64,000 nucleotides of DNA from an uncultured Oscillospiraceae bacterium (GTDB taxonomy: Bacteria; Bacillota; Clostridia; Oscillospirales; Oscillospiraceae), in the NCBI GenBank assembly GCA_934646185.1, contig CAKUEH010000006.1:62001-126000 (forward strand), in the 5' to 3' direction. The notes beneath the pieces are model-generated. The model saw nothing but the letters and a program-made list of their open reading frames with translations. It was not told where the DNA came from and ran no database searches. A program made the translations under genes and the position numbers. This document shows, in pieces, positions 51,401 to 59,717 of this stretch. Numbering within the stretch: the stretch's first letter is position 1; every line of letters starts with the position of its first letter.

Positions 51401-52727
51401 CATGACCATCACCGCCGTCTACCGGCAGAACCTCGTCTCCGGCGGAGCCGTCACGAAGTCCGGCACGTATTTCATCCCCTGGCTCGCCAGCAGCGAGATC
51501 CGCATTGCGGGCGGGCTTGACGTGACGCTCATCGGCCTCGATTCCGGCAGCGGAGACTTTGACAATCTCACGCTCACAGTTGACAAGGGCACAAAGCTGA
51601 CGCTGCAGGATGTGCGCATCACGGGCGATAAAACGCTTTTGTCCCTCGCGGGCGGCAATACGCTCACGCTCCTGGGTGAAAACCGGCTGACCGGCTGCGC
51701 CGACGCATCCGGAAACGCCTGCCCGACCGTAGTAAGTGGCGGCGATCTGACGATCTGCGGCTCCGGCAGCCTTGCCTTGCAGGCGCTGGTCAACAACGCG
51801 GCCTTTATGGGCGCGGAGAAGAGCAGCATTTCCATCGAGGACTGCACCATCTCCGTGTTCAAGTCCGATAAGCTCGGCTTCGACGGCGGCGCGTTCTGCG
51901 CGAACGGCGCGGCGCTGACCATGACGAACGCCTCCTTCTTCGGCCGCACGGACAGCGACAATGTCGCCGCTTTGTCGGCGGACACCATCGCCATGACCGG
52001 CTGCACCGTGCGCGTGGAGGCGGAAAAGTCCGTCCACGCGGTGCTCGGCCGCGTATCGCTCACAAACTGCGGCCTCTATGCCTCCGGCCACAGCGGCAAC
52101 AGCGCGAAGACCGTCTCGCAGACCGCAGGACTCGACGCGTTGGAGACCGTTTCGCAGCAGTCCGGCGTGACGCTGCTGACCGCTCCCGCCTTTGCGGATA
52201 TCAGAACCGAGTCTGTCTGCCAGCAGGACGTTCTGTTCTGCACGGACGCAGGACTCATGACCGGAACCGGGAAGGATACCTTCTCCCCGGATACGCCCAT
52301 GACCCGCGCCATGCTCGTGACTGTCCTCTGGCGCATGGCGGGAAGCCCCGCCGCGCAGGGAAGCGGCGGCTTTACCGATCTGAAGGCCGCCTGGTACCGG
52401 CAGGCCGCCGTCTGGGGCGCGCAGAACGGCATCGTCGCCGGGACCGGCGCGGGCACGTTCTCCCCGGACAAGCCCGTCACGAAGGAACAGGCCGCCGCGC
52501 TGCTGATCCGGTTTGCCCGGATGCAGGGCGCCGCCATCCCGGCAGACGCTGCGCCCGTGTACGTCGCGGAATGCAGCGCCTGGGCGCAGACCGACGTACA
52601 GGCCGCGTATGCCGCAGGCATTCTTGACCGCTATGCCGCCTGCCTCGCCGCGCCGCAGCAGGCTGCTTCGCGCGCGGAGCTCGCGCGGATGCTTCGTCTG
52701 CTCTCCACCTTGCTTCAGAAGGCGTAA
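48459..52727 (+). CDS. Giant surface protein with GLUG repeats and SLH domains
   Basis: A 1422-residue secreted protein. A signal peptide ends near residue 24 (LEARAA). Two repeat regions rich in GLUG-type words (GGIVGRVGETSNGVVIENCG, GIVGSAWGKGTIRGCYNTGS) lie near 230-330 and 690-850; each is preceded by a LDGQGHTIYNL-type strand motif of beta-helices. An InlB-type B repeat (VTFRANGETVGTVTGKKGDK) lies near 930-985, then a second beta-helix-like region with repeated GGN/LTL words. The last 180 residues form SLH domains (TFSPDTPMTRAMLVTVLWRM, TFSPDKPVTKEQAAALLIRF), which bind secondary wall polymer. The ATG follows GGAG. It may be the outer partner of the ExbB/DUF2149 pair. Confidence 0.88.
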   Translation: MKKLLSLLLCAAMLLCLLPLEARAASDAWDGTVDISWYDPVKTEYEIDTPAKLAGLAALVNGMADPTAKKIVGNTAYLVSKKVDNVMLVGAGGGNVFDTVYTGGIDFAYKTIYLTADLDMGGRKGASGSWTGPNWTPIGGKFPMKPAEAAGDCMTLDTRFNGVLDGQGHTIYNLYCDRYAAKGFPYSMAVGVVGVLGGNADYANGVSGERSEAEFENGWQPAVRDLVLGSGWIYARRMVGGIVGRVGETSNGVVIENCGNRADIKNTDSKGVGGIVGSAWGKGTIRGCYNTGSVSTTYTCPAGGILGSNEGMDVYNCYSAGKIDTNGAQYGRGIGGHDTGSYTVAGCWYLSGSDDDPASNGYYRGTSRKISVSVTAANKQTLQSEAVLAALNANGALFAQDAAGKNGGYPVLWFENGQNPADFQLTQASAANGAFTVSQTGAVRFGASVALSAQPAAGYRLAYYTANGSQILGDYYTVTGDTELAAVFQKVKTASVTVPEYDAFYLAAARTGYQLTSDGMEYVEREALHTGDTVLEGNIITLQIHSYADAIPADGALEYREGYQFSVSGAEKNADGTYTVTGSGPVVIEAVRATRRKSWLTFADTGWYTGKEKTYTLTTAQQLAGLAKLVNEQGATFAGVTILLGNDISLASIDGASGSCTWTAIGSSLQKPFSGTFDGQGHTVFAMEAYNTGSYAALFGCCVEAALKNLTLCGSAAGEARASYAAGLIAYAKGCKLENVNVYVDVTASGTHAGGVAAYICDGTSVKSCFSYGAVSGISGVGGIVGLCYSAKDTITGCANFGPVTGSGSGAYGTGGIAGRLAGVMTQCANYGTVSGADRYTGGVAGYTTARNQTKLLACKNEAAVSSVNTDARVSTGSIVGNAQNLIWGGCTAADSALPQLGRTGKVAEQEVKDSCPDYTPQEAPQDAELPDSFTVTFRANGETVGTVTGKKGDKSVKTPALPQVDGYTASWPAFTPTGRDMTITAVYRQNLVSGGAVTKSGTYFIPWLASSEIRIAGGLDVTLIGLDSGSGDFDNLTLTVDKGTKLTLQDVRITGDKTLLSLAGGNTLTLLGENRLTGCADASGNACPTVVSGGDLTICGSGSLALQALVNNAAFMGAEKSSISIEDCTISVFKSDKLGFDGGAFCANGAALTMTNASFFGRTDSDNVAALSADTIAMTGCTVRVEAEKSVHAVLGRVSLTNCGLYASGHSGNSAKTVSQTAGLDALETVSQQSGVTLLTAPAFADIRTESVCQQDVLFCTDAGLMTGTGKDTFSPDTPMTRAMLVTVLWRMAGSPAAQGSGGFTDLKAAWYRQAAVWGAQNGIVAGTGAGTFSPDKPVTKEQAAALLIRFARMQGAAIPADAAPVYVAECSAWAQTDVQAAYAAGILDRYAACLAAPQQAASRAELARMLRLLSTLLQKA

Positions 52728-52772
52728 CGCCTTTTGAAATAAAAGAATCCACACGAAAGGAAGAACCCCACT

Positions 52773-53981
52773 ATGAAGAAATTTGTATCCATGCTGCTCG
52801 TTCTGACGATGCTCGTGACCGTGTTCGCGGGTCTTGCCGTCACGGCCAGCGCCGCTGACGCCGCGCTGAGCGTTTACACGCAGGCAGGCGCGGACGGCGA
52901 AAAGACGCTCGCCAAGAGCTACACCGCCGAAGAGCTCAAGAAGCTCGCCGAGACGAAGGCTGACGGCTACGGCTATCAGTACTTCAAGAAGGGTGAGCAG
53001 GCTGTCGTCGCGACGGAATTCGTCACGCTCGACGCGCTGCTGACCGATGCGGACGTCACCTTCGCCGACGGCGACAGCCTGTCCTTCGTCTGCGACGACG
53101 GCCCGTACACCAAGTATGCCCCCACCTACAAGGACATCACCGAAGGCAAGTATTACTTCAAGGACGGCAAGGCTGAGGAAATCCCCGCCGCGCTCGCGCT
53201 CGTCTGGGGTGCCGGCGCAGCTGCTGACGGCACCGTCGCCGACATCGCCAAGACCGCCAAGGAAGCGGGCCTGCGCTTCGTCTGCGGCACGACCGAGGCT
53301 GACTTCACCGAAGAAAAGGCCGCCGGCAAGCGCATGCCGTCCGGCGTCGTGGAGCTGATCGTCGTCTCCGCCGCCAAGGCTGAGGAAAAGCCCGCCGAAG
53401 AGAAGCCCGCCGAGGAGACCAAGACCGGCTTCACCGACGTTCTGGACACCGACTGGTTCAAGGCTGACGTTGAAAAGGCCGTCGAGAGCAAGCTCATGAC
53501 CGGCACCTCCGCCACGACCTTCAGCCCCAAGGGCGTGACCACCCGCGCCATGGTCGTCGCGACGCTCTACCGTCTCGCCGGCAGCCCCGAAGTGACTGAG
53601 AAGGCCGCCTTCACCGACGTCGTCTCCGGCAGCTACTATGAAGCAGCCGTCGCATGGGCAGCCAAGAACGAGATCGCCAGCGGCACCTCCGCCACGACCT
53701 TTGAGCCCAACAAGGCCGTCACCCGTGAGCAGCTCGCGAAGTTCCTGTTCAACTACGCCGTCTATCAGGGCATGGACGCCGTCACGCTCTCCGAGAACCT
53801 CTCCAGCTTCGCGGATCATGACACCGTCAGCGGCTACGCCGTTCCCGCCATGCAGTGGGCCGTCGGCCAGGGCCTCATCAACGGCACCGACGGCAAGCTC
53901 CTGCCCACCGGCACCGCCACCCGCTGCCAGTTCGCAGCCATCCTGAACCGCTTCACCGCTTCGCAGAGCGAAAAGGCATAA
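52773..53981 (+). CDS. SLH-domain surface protein
   Basis: A 402-residue secreted protein. A signal peptide ends near residue 27 (AVTASA). Residues 28-205 form a domain with KSYTAEELKKLAETKADGYG, FVTLDALLTDADVTFADGDS and YYFKDGKAEE, sharing its layout with the N-terminal domain of the protein at 46177. A linker repeats KPAEE three times. Three SLH domains follow (TFSPKGVTTRAMVVATLYRL, TFEPNKAVTREQLAKFLFNY, LLPTGTATRCQFAAILNRF). Codon use is more restricted than in neighbours, suggesting strong expression. The ATG has AAAGGAAG upstream. Last gene of the operon, ending at the terminator at 53998. Confidence 0.9.
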   Translation: MKKFVSMLLVLTMLVTVFAGLAVTASAADAALSVYTQAGADGEKTLAKSYTAEELKKLAETKADGYGYQYFKKGEQAVVATEFVTLDALLTDADVTFADGDSLSFVCDDGPYTKYAPTYKDITEGKYYFKDGKAEEIPAALALVWGAGAAADGTVADIAKTAKEAGLRFVCGTTEADFTEEKAAGKRMPSGVVELIVVSAAKAEEKPAEEKPAEETKTGFTDVLDTDWFKADVEKAVESKLMTGTSATTFSPKGVTTRAMVVATLYRLAGSPEVTEKAAFTDVVSGSYYEAAVAWAAKNEIASGTSATTFEPNKAVTREQLAKFLFNYAVYQGMDAVTLSENLSSFADHDTVSGYAVPAMQWAVGQGLINGTDGKLLPTGTATRCQFAAILNRFTASQSEKA

Positions 53982-53997
53982 GCGTACATCCCCATCC

Positions 53998-54031
53998 GTC
54001 TCCCGGCCGCACGGCCGGGAGACATTTTTTC
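53998..54031 (+). terminator. Terminator of the surface operon
   Basis: Stem GTCTCCCGGCC (53998-54008) with GGCCGGGAGAC (54013-54023), then ATTTTTTC. Confidence 0.92.
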
Positions 54032-54042
54032 TGCGGTTTTCC

Positions 54043-54071
54043 TTGAAAAGCGGTAACAAAACGAATATAGT
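54043..54071 (+). promoter_or_regulatory. Promoter of the two-component system
   Basis: TTGAAA (54043-54048), 17 bp, TATAGT (54066-54071). The start of RNA near 54078 lies before the family A repeat, so the repeat would be transcribed in the leader. Confidence 0.7.
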
Positions 54072-54091
54072 TGATAGGGATAGGACACACC

Positions 54092-54255
54092 AAAGGCTCC
54101 CCTTGGGCTCAAGGGGAGCTGTCAGCAAAGCTGACTGAGGGGATTCGAACGTCACAAATTTCAGAGTACTCTGAACCTTGCAGCAGATCCCCTCCGGCAT
54201 TTGCTTTGCAAATGCCACCTCCCCTTACCATGCGGGGCATGGCAAGAGGAGGCTT
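54092..54255 (+). repeat. Family A interspersed repeat, full copy, in a 5' leader
   Basis: 164 bp, starting AAAGGCTCCCCTTGGGCTCA, with TGTCAGCAAAGCTGAC, GAGGGGATTCGAACG and a closing hairpin ending in AAGAGGAGGCTT. It fills nearly all of the space between the promoter at 54043 and the response-regulator start. Confidence 0.9.
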
Positions 54256-54287
54256 CGTGCGGCGTAAACCTGATGAGGTATTATGAT

Positions 54288-54965
54288 ATGAAAATTCTGA
54301 TCATTGAAGACGAGATCCTGCTGGCGGATTCGCTGCGGGCCATGCTGGAGGGGAAGGGGTTTTCCGTCGAGGCGGTCCATGACGGCCAGACGGGCGCGGA
54401 ATACGCCGAGACGGGCGTATACGATCTGCTGATCCTCGACGTGATGATGCCGGGTATGGACGGCTATCAGGTCGCGCGGCAGGTGCGCGCGAAGCGCTGC
54501 GGGACGCCGATTCTGATGCTGACGGCAAAGTCGTCGCTCGAGGACCGCATCGAGGGGCTGAACGCGGGCGCGGATTATTATCTCACCAAGCCCTTTGACG
54601 CGCGGGAGCTGCTGGCCTGCGTCGGCGCGCTGCTCCGGCGGCAGGGCGCGGAGGTCAACGCGCTCTCGTTCGGCAACACAACGCTCGATCTGGCCTCCGG
54701 GACGCTGATCTGCGGCGAGCGGCAGCTGCGGCTGTCGGCGCGGGAATTTGACGTCATGCGGTATCTTCTGCAGCTCAAGGGCCAGAATGTATCCAAGGAG
54801 GCCATTTTATCGAAGGTCTGGGGCTTTGACTCGAACGCGGTGGAAAACCACGTGGAGGTCTATGTCGGTTTTCTGCGTAAAAAGCTCGCGGCCATCGGGT
54901 CAAACGTGCGCATCGAGGCCGCGCGGCGGCTGGGCTATCATCTGGAGGTCGACGAGACATGCTGA
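54288..54965 (+). CDS. OmpR-family response regulator
   Basis: A 225-residue transcription factor. The receiver domain (1-120) has the acidic pair IIEDE, the phosphorylated Asp in LLILDVMMPGMDG (near 52), Thr in LMLTAKSS and Lys in LTKPFDARE. The C-terminal winged helix ends ENHVEVYVGFLRKKL. The ATG has GAGG about eleven bases upstream, just after the family A repeat. It overlaps the kinase gene by seven bases. Targets are unknown; the upstream surface operon is the nearest candidate. Confidence 0.94.
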   Translation: MKILIIEDEILLADSLRAMLEGKGFSVEAVHDGQTGAEYAETGVYDLLILDVMMPGMDGYQVARQVRAKRCGTPILMLTAKSSLEDRIEGLNAGADYYLTKPFDARELLACVGALLRRQGAEVNALSFGNTTLDLASGTLICGERQLRLSAREFDVMRYLLQLKGQNVSKEAILSKVWGFDSNAVENHVEVYVGFLRKKLAAIGSNVRIEAARRLGYHLEVDETC

Positions 54966-56194
54966 AAAAACTGCGTCTGAAGATCATTCTTGCGATCGTG
55001 CTCGTCGCCGCCGTCATGCTCGGCGCGATCCTCGGGCTTTTCTATACGCTGACGAAGCGGAACCTGCGCACCCAGTCGATCAGCATGATGCAGGCCATCG
55101 CGGCCGATCCATTCTCCCCTGTCCAGCCGGAGCGTGAGCCGCAGCAGGTGCGCCTGCCGTATTTCGTGCTGCAGACCGATGCGTTCGGCAATCTGGTTGC
55201 CATCGGCTCGAGCGATTACGATCTGACCGACCGGGCGTTTCTGCGGATGGTCGCCGCCGCGGCGCAGGCCTCGCAGGACGCCATCGGCGAGATCCCGGAA
55301 TACTCCCTGCGCTACTGCCGCGTGACCGGCAGCGTGATCTTCGCGGATATCTCCAGCGAGCAGCAGACGCTGCGCGCGCTTTTGAAAAACGGCGCGCTGC
55401 TCGGCGCGCTCGGTCTGCTCGCGTTTTCGGGCCTTGCGGTGCTGCTGGCCCGCAGCGCGGTCAGGCCGGTGGAGGAAGCCTGGCGGCAGCAGAAGCAATT
55501 CGTCGCCGACGCCTCGCACGAGCTCAAAACGCCGCTGACCGTCATCCTGACCAATACGGAGCTTTTGCAGAGCCCGGATTACGACGCGGCGCAGAAGCAG
55601 ACCTTCCTGTCCGGCATCGACGCCATGGCGCGGCAGATGCGCGCGCTGGTCGAGCGGCTTCTGGAGCTGGCGCGGGCCGAGAATGAACAGGCGGCGCGGT
55701 CGTTCGCGCCGTGCGATCTCAGTCAGATCACCGAGAGCAGCGCGCTGTTATTTGAGGCCGCGCTGTTTGAATGCGGTCTGACGCTGCAGACGGAGCTGGA
55801 GCCGGACATCACCGTCAGCGGAGACAGCCGTCAGCTCGGCCAGCTCGTGGAGATCTATCTCGACAACGCCCGGAAATACGCCTCCGGCGGCACGGTCACG
55901 GTCCGCCTTGCCCTGTGCGGAAAGAGCCGCTGCCGCCTGTCGGTCTCAAACGAGGGCGACGTGCTGTCCCCGCAGACGCTGCGGCAGATCTTTGACCGCT
56001 TTTCCCGCGCCGACGCCGCGCGGACGCGCGACGGCAGCTTCGGTCTCGGCCTTTCCATCGCGCAGGCCATCGCGCAGACGCACGGCGGCAGCGTCTGGGC
56101 GGAGAGCGCGGACGGCGTCAACACCTTTTTTGCCGAGCTTCCCGTGCTGTCCGGGCATGAAAAGCGCCAAGACGCGCCAAAAAAGGGTATATGA
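54959..56194 (+). CDS. Sensor histidine kinase
   Basis: A 411-residue membrane kinase. Membrane segments lie at about 7-31 and 138-160 with an extracellular sensor of about 105 residues between. A short HAMP-like link leads to the H-box FVADASHELKTPLTVIL, the N-box LVEIYLDNARKYASGG, and the G-boxes FGLGLSIAQAIAQTHGGS. All catalytic motifs are intact. It is translated in overlap with the response regulator and is its partner. The signal is unknown; an envelope cue is plausible next to surface-protein genes. Confidence 0.94.
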   Translation: MLKKLRLKIILAIVLVAAVMLGAILGLFYTLTKRNLRTQSISMMQAIAADPFSPVQPEREPQQVRLPYFVLQTDAFGNLVAIGSSDYDLTDRAFLRMVAAAAQASQDAIGEIPEYSLRYCRVTGSVIFADISSEQQTLRALLKNGALLGALGLLAFSGLAVLLARSAVRPVEEAWRQQKQFVADASHELKTPLTVILTNTELLQSPDYDAAQKQTFLSGIDAMARQMRALVERLLELARAENEQAARSFAPCDLSQITESSALLFEAALFECGLTLQTELEPDITVSGDSRQLGQLVEIYLDNARKYASGGTVTVRLALCGKSRCRLSVSNEGDVLSPQTLRQIFDRFSRADAARTRDGSFGLGLSIAQAIAQTHGGSVWAESADGVNTFFAELPVLSGHEKRQDAPKKGI

Positions 56195-56224
56195 TTTTGT
56201 GCAGAGCGCCGGTATGCCCCCCGG

Positions 56225-56253
56225 TTGCAAAACAGCGAAAAAAGTGGTATATT
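56225..56253 (+). promoter_or_regulatory. Promoter of the LysR gene
   Basis: TTGCAA (56225-56230), 17 bp, TATATT (56248-56253), 32 bp before the ATG. Confidence 0.75.
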
Positions 56254-56285
56254 AGAAATGATATAAAGTGGAAGGCGGTATGGCT

Positions 56286-57179
56286 ATGAACACACAGCAT
56301 TTGCAGTACATCATCGAGATCGAGCGCACCCGGTCGATCTCGCAGGCGGCGGAGAATCTGTTTATTGGACAGCCGAACCTCAGCCGCATCCTGCATGATG
56401 TGGAGCAGATGCTGGGCTTCCGCATTTTCGAGCGCTCCACGCGCGGCGTCCGGCCCACCACCCGCGGCACGATCTTTCTGCAGCACGCAAAGTCCATCCT
56501 GCGCGAGGCGGAGGCCATCGAGGCGCTCGGCCCCAAGCGGGCCGTGGCGAACCGGCTGCGCGTGTGCATCCCGCGCTCGGCGGCCATGCTGGATCTGACG
56601 GCGCAGTATCTGGCGGGACTGCCGCGGGCAGAGCCGGTCGACGCCGTCATCCGCGAATGCCACGCGCGCACGGCGCTCGAAACGCTCGCGAGCGGCGAGA
56701 CGGAGATCGGCGTCATCCGCTTCCGCTCGGAATACCGCGATTATTTTGACGAGCAGACCAGCGCCCGGGGCCTGAGCTTCGAGCTTCTGGGAAAATACCA
56801 CTATCTCGTCACCATGAATCAGGCGCATCCGCTCGCCGCGCGCAGCTCCGTTCTTCGCGCGGAGCTCGACGGACTGCCGGAGATCGTCCACGGAGACGTG
56901 TTCCGCGTGCAGGGCAAGCCCGAAGAGCCCGTGCGCCGGAAGATCTACTGCGTCGACCGGCTGGCCCAGATGACGCTTCTGGAGACGATCCCGAACGCCT
57001 ATATGCTGGCCCCCGCCATTCCGGAGCACTGCATCCAGCGCTGGAATCTGGTTCAGATCCCCTGCAGCGACAACCAGAGCCTGTATCTCAACGCGCTGGT
57101 ATATCACAAGCAATATGCAATGAGCGAGATCGAGTCTGGGTTTGTGCAGTTTGTGCGGGAGCACAAAGCATCTGTCTGA
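56286..57179 (+). CDS. LysR-family transcriptional regulator
   Basis: A 297-residue regulator. The N-terminal winged helix (SISQAAENLFIGQPNLSRIL) is followed by the linker helix and a two-lobed effector-binding domain. The chosen ATG at 56286 lies ten bases after GGAAGG; another in-frame ATG six bases earlier is possible. It lies just upstream of, and on the same strand as, the malate dehydrogenase-fumarase-Hdr operon and probably controls it, with a C4-dicarboxylate or redox cue as an inferred effector. A large palindrome covers the operon promoter 84 bp after its stop. Confidence 0.9.
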   Translation: MNTQHLQYIIEIERTRSISQAAENLFIGQPNLSRILHDVEQMLGFRIFERSTRGVRPTTRGTIFLQHAKSILREAEAIEALGPKRAVANRLRVCIPRSAAMLDLTAQYLAGLPRAEPVDAVIRECHARTALETLASGETEIGVIRFRSEYRDYFDEQTSARGLSFELLGKYHYLVTMNQAHPLAARSSVLRAELDGLPEIVHGDVFRVQGKPEEPVRRKIYCVDRLAQMTLLETIPNAYMLAPAIPEHCIQRWNLVQIPCSDNQSLYLNALVYHKQYAMSEIESGFVQFVREHKASV

Positions 57180-57245
57180 TATTATCCCACATGAACAGAA
57201 ATAAACCAACATATCAAAAAGAATATATCCATGCATAAAAAAGCA

Positions 57246-57275
57246 TTGGTGCTTCCAGCATAATACCGATATAAT
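57246..57275 (+). promoter_or_regulatory. Promoter of the mdh-fumC-hdr operon
   Basis: TTGGTG (57246-57251), 18 bp, TATAAT (57270-57275). The -10 box lies within the left arm of the palindrome at 57263-57309. Confidence 0.65.
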
Positions 57276-57309
57276 TTTATCGTAATAACCGATAAAATTA
57301 TATCGGTAT
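57263..57309. promoter_or_regulatory. AT-rich 20-bp-arm palindrome over the operon promoter
   Basis: Left arm ATACCGATATAATTTTATCG (57263-57282) and right arm CGATAAAATTATATCGGTAT (57290-57309) are perfect inverse copies around TAATAAC. It could be an operator for a dimeric or tetrameric repressor/activator, or a weak hairpin in the early transcript. Confidence 0.7.
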
Positions 57310-57363
57310 ATTTTGTTCGATATCTGGCAGCTTTCGCAGAATCTGAATTGGGGGAATTTCATT

Positions 57364-58308
57364 ATGAGCAAAATCACTGTTATCGGCGCGGGCAGCGTCG
57401 GCGCCACGATCGCAAACGACCTGATGATCCAGGGTACCGCATCCGAGATCGTCCTGATCGACGTCAATAAGCAGAAGGCCTTCGGCGAGGCCATGGATAT
57501 CTATCAGGGCGCGCCGTTCTGTTCTCCGACGATCGTCCGCTCCGGCGACTATGACGCCGCCGCGGGCTCCGATATCGTCATCATCACCTCCGGTCTTCCC
57601 CGCAAGGCCGGGCAGAACCGGCTGGAGCTGGCGCAGGCCAACGTCAGCGTGCTCAAGCAGATCACGCCGCAGATCACCGCCGCCGCGCCGGACGCCATCT
57701 ATATTATCGTCTCGAATCCGGTCGACGTGCTGACGTATGTGTTCCACAAGATCTCCGGCATTCCCGAGAACCACATCATCGGCTCCGGCACCATCCTCGA
57801 CACCAGCCGTCTGCAGTCGACGCTTGCAAAGCGCTTCTGCATCAGCCCGAAGAACGTACACGCGCACGTCTACGGCGAGCACGGCGACTCCTCCTTCGTG
57901 CCCTGGAGCCTTGTCCACATCGCAAACAACCATATCGACTCCTATAAGGAGCACTCGCCCGACCGCGACCGCATCAAGTGGAGCCAGGACTATGAGGAGA
58001 TCGAGCAGTTCGTCAAGACCTCCGGCGCGCAGGTCATCAAGAACAAGGGCGCAACGTTCTATGCTGTGGCCATGTCCGTGTGCCACCTGTGCAAGTGCGT
58101 GCAGAGCAGCGCCGGAACGGCCGTGACCGTCTCGACCATGATGCACGGCGAATACGGCGTGAGCGACGTGTGCCTGTCCACGCTCGTGCTGGTCGACAAC
58201 CAGGGCGTGCGCGGCAAGATCCTGAACCAGCTGACCGACGGCGAGGTCGACAAGCTCCGCGCCAGCGCGGAAAAGCTGAAGGAAGTCATCCATCAGGTTG
58301 AGATTTAA
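57364..58308 (+). CDS. mdh: Malate dehydrogenase, LDH/MDH family
   Basis: NAD-dependent 2-hydroxyacid dehydrogenase of 314 residues. The Rossmann motif is GAGSVGATIAND (residues 8-19), the NAD-binding Asp is in VLIDVNKQKA and the catalytic His is in HVYGEHGDSS. The loop residue that sets substrate choice reads SGLPRKAGQNR: Arg stands where lactate dehydrogenases have Gln (PQKPG), which indicates malate/oxaloacetate. This fits the fumarase gene 19 bp downstream. The ATG has GGGGGAA upstream. Automatic annotation as lactate dehydrogenase is likely from overall similarity. First gene of the operon. Confidence 0.85.
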   Translation: MSKITVIGAGSVGATIANDLMIQGTASEIVLIDVNKQKAFGEAMDIYQGAPFCSPTIVRSGDYDAAAGSDIVIITSGLPRKAGQNRLELAQANVSVLKQITPQITAAAPDAIYIIVSNPVDVLTYVFHKISGIPENHIIGSGTILDTSRLQSTLAKRFCISPKNVHAHVYGEHGDSSFVPWSLVHIANNHIDSYKEHSPDRDRIKWSQDYEEIEQFVKTSGAQVIKNKGATFYAVAMSVCHLCKCVQSSAGTAVTVSTMMHGEYGVSDVCLSTLVLVDNQGVRGKILNQLTDGEVDKLRASAEKLKEVIHQVEI

Positions 58309-58327
58309 ATAAGAAGGAGAAAGAAAA

Positions 58328-59704
<1,377 letters not shown>

Positions 59705-59717
59705 TGGGGTGTTTGCA

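Noticed and set aside
49506..54218. 1570-codon open frame antisense to both SLH genes
   Set aside because: Runs across two genes, a terminator and a repeat, and has no ribosome binding site or domain.
57364..58308. Naming this gene L-lactate dehydrogenase
   Set aside because: The specificity loop has Arg where lactate enzymes have Gln, and the gene is in an operon with fumarase.
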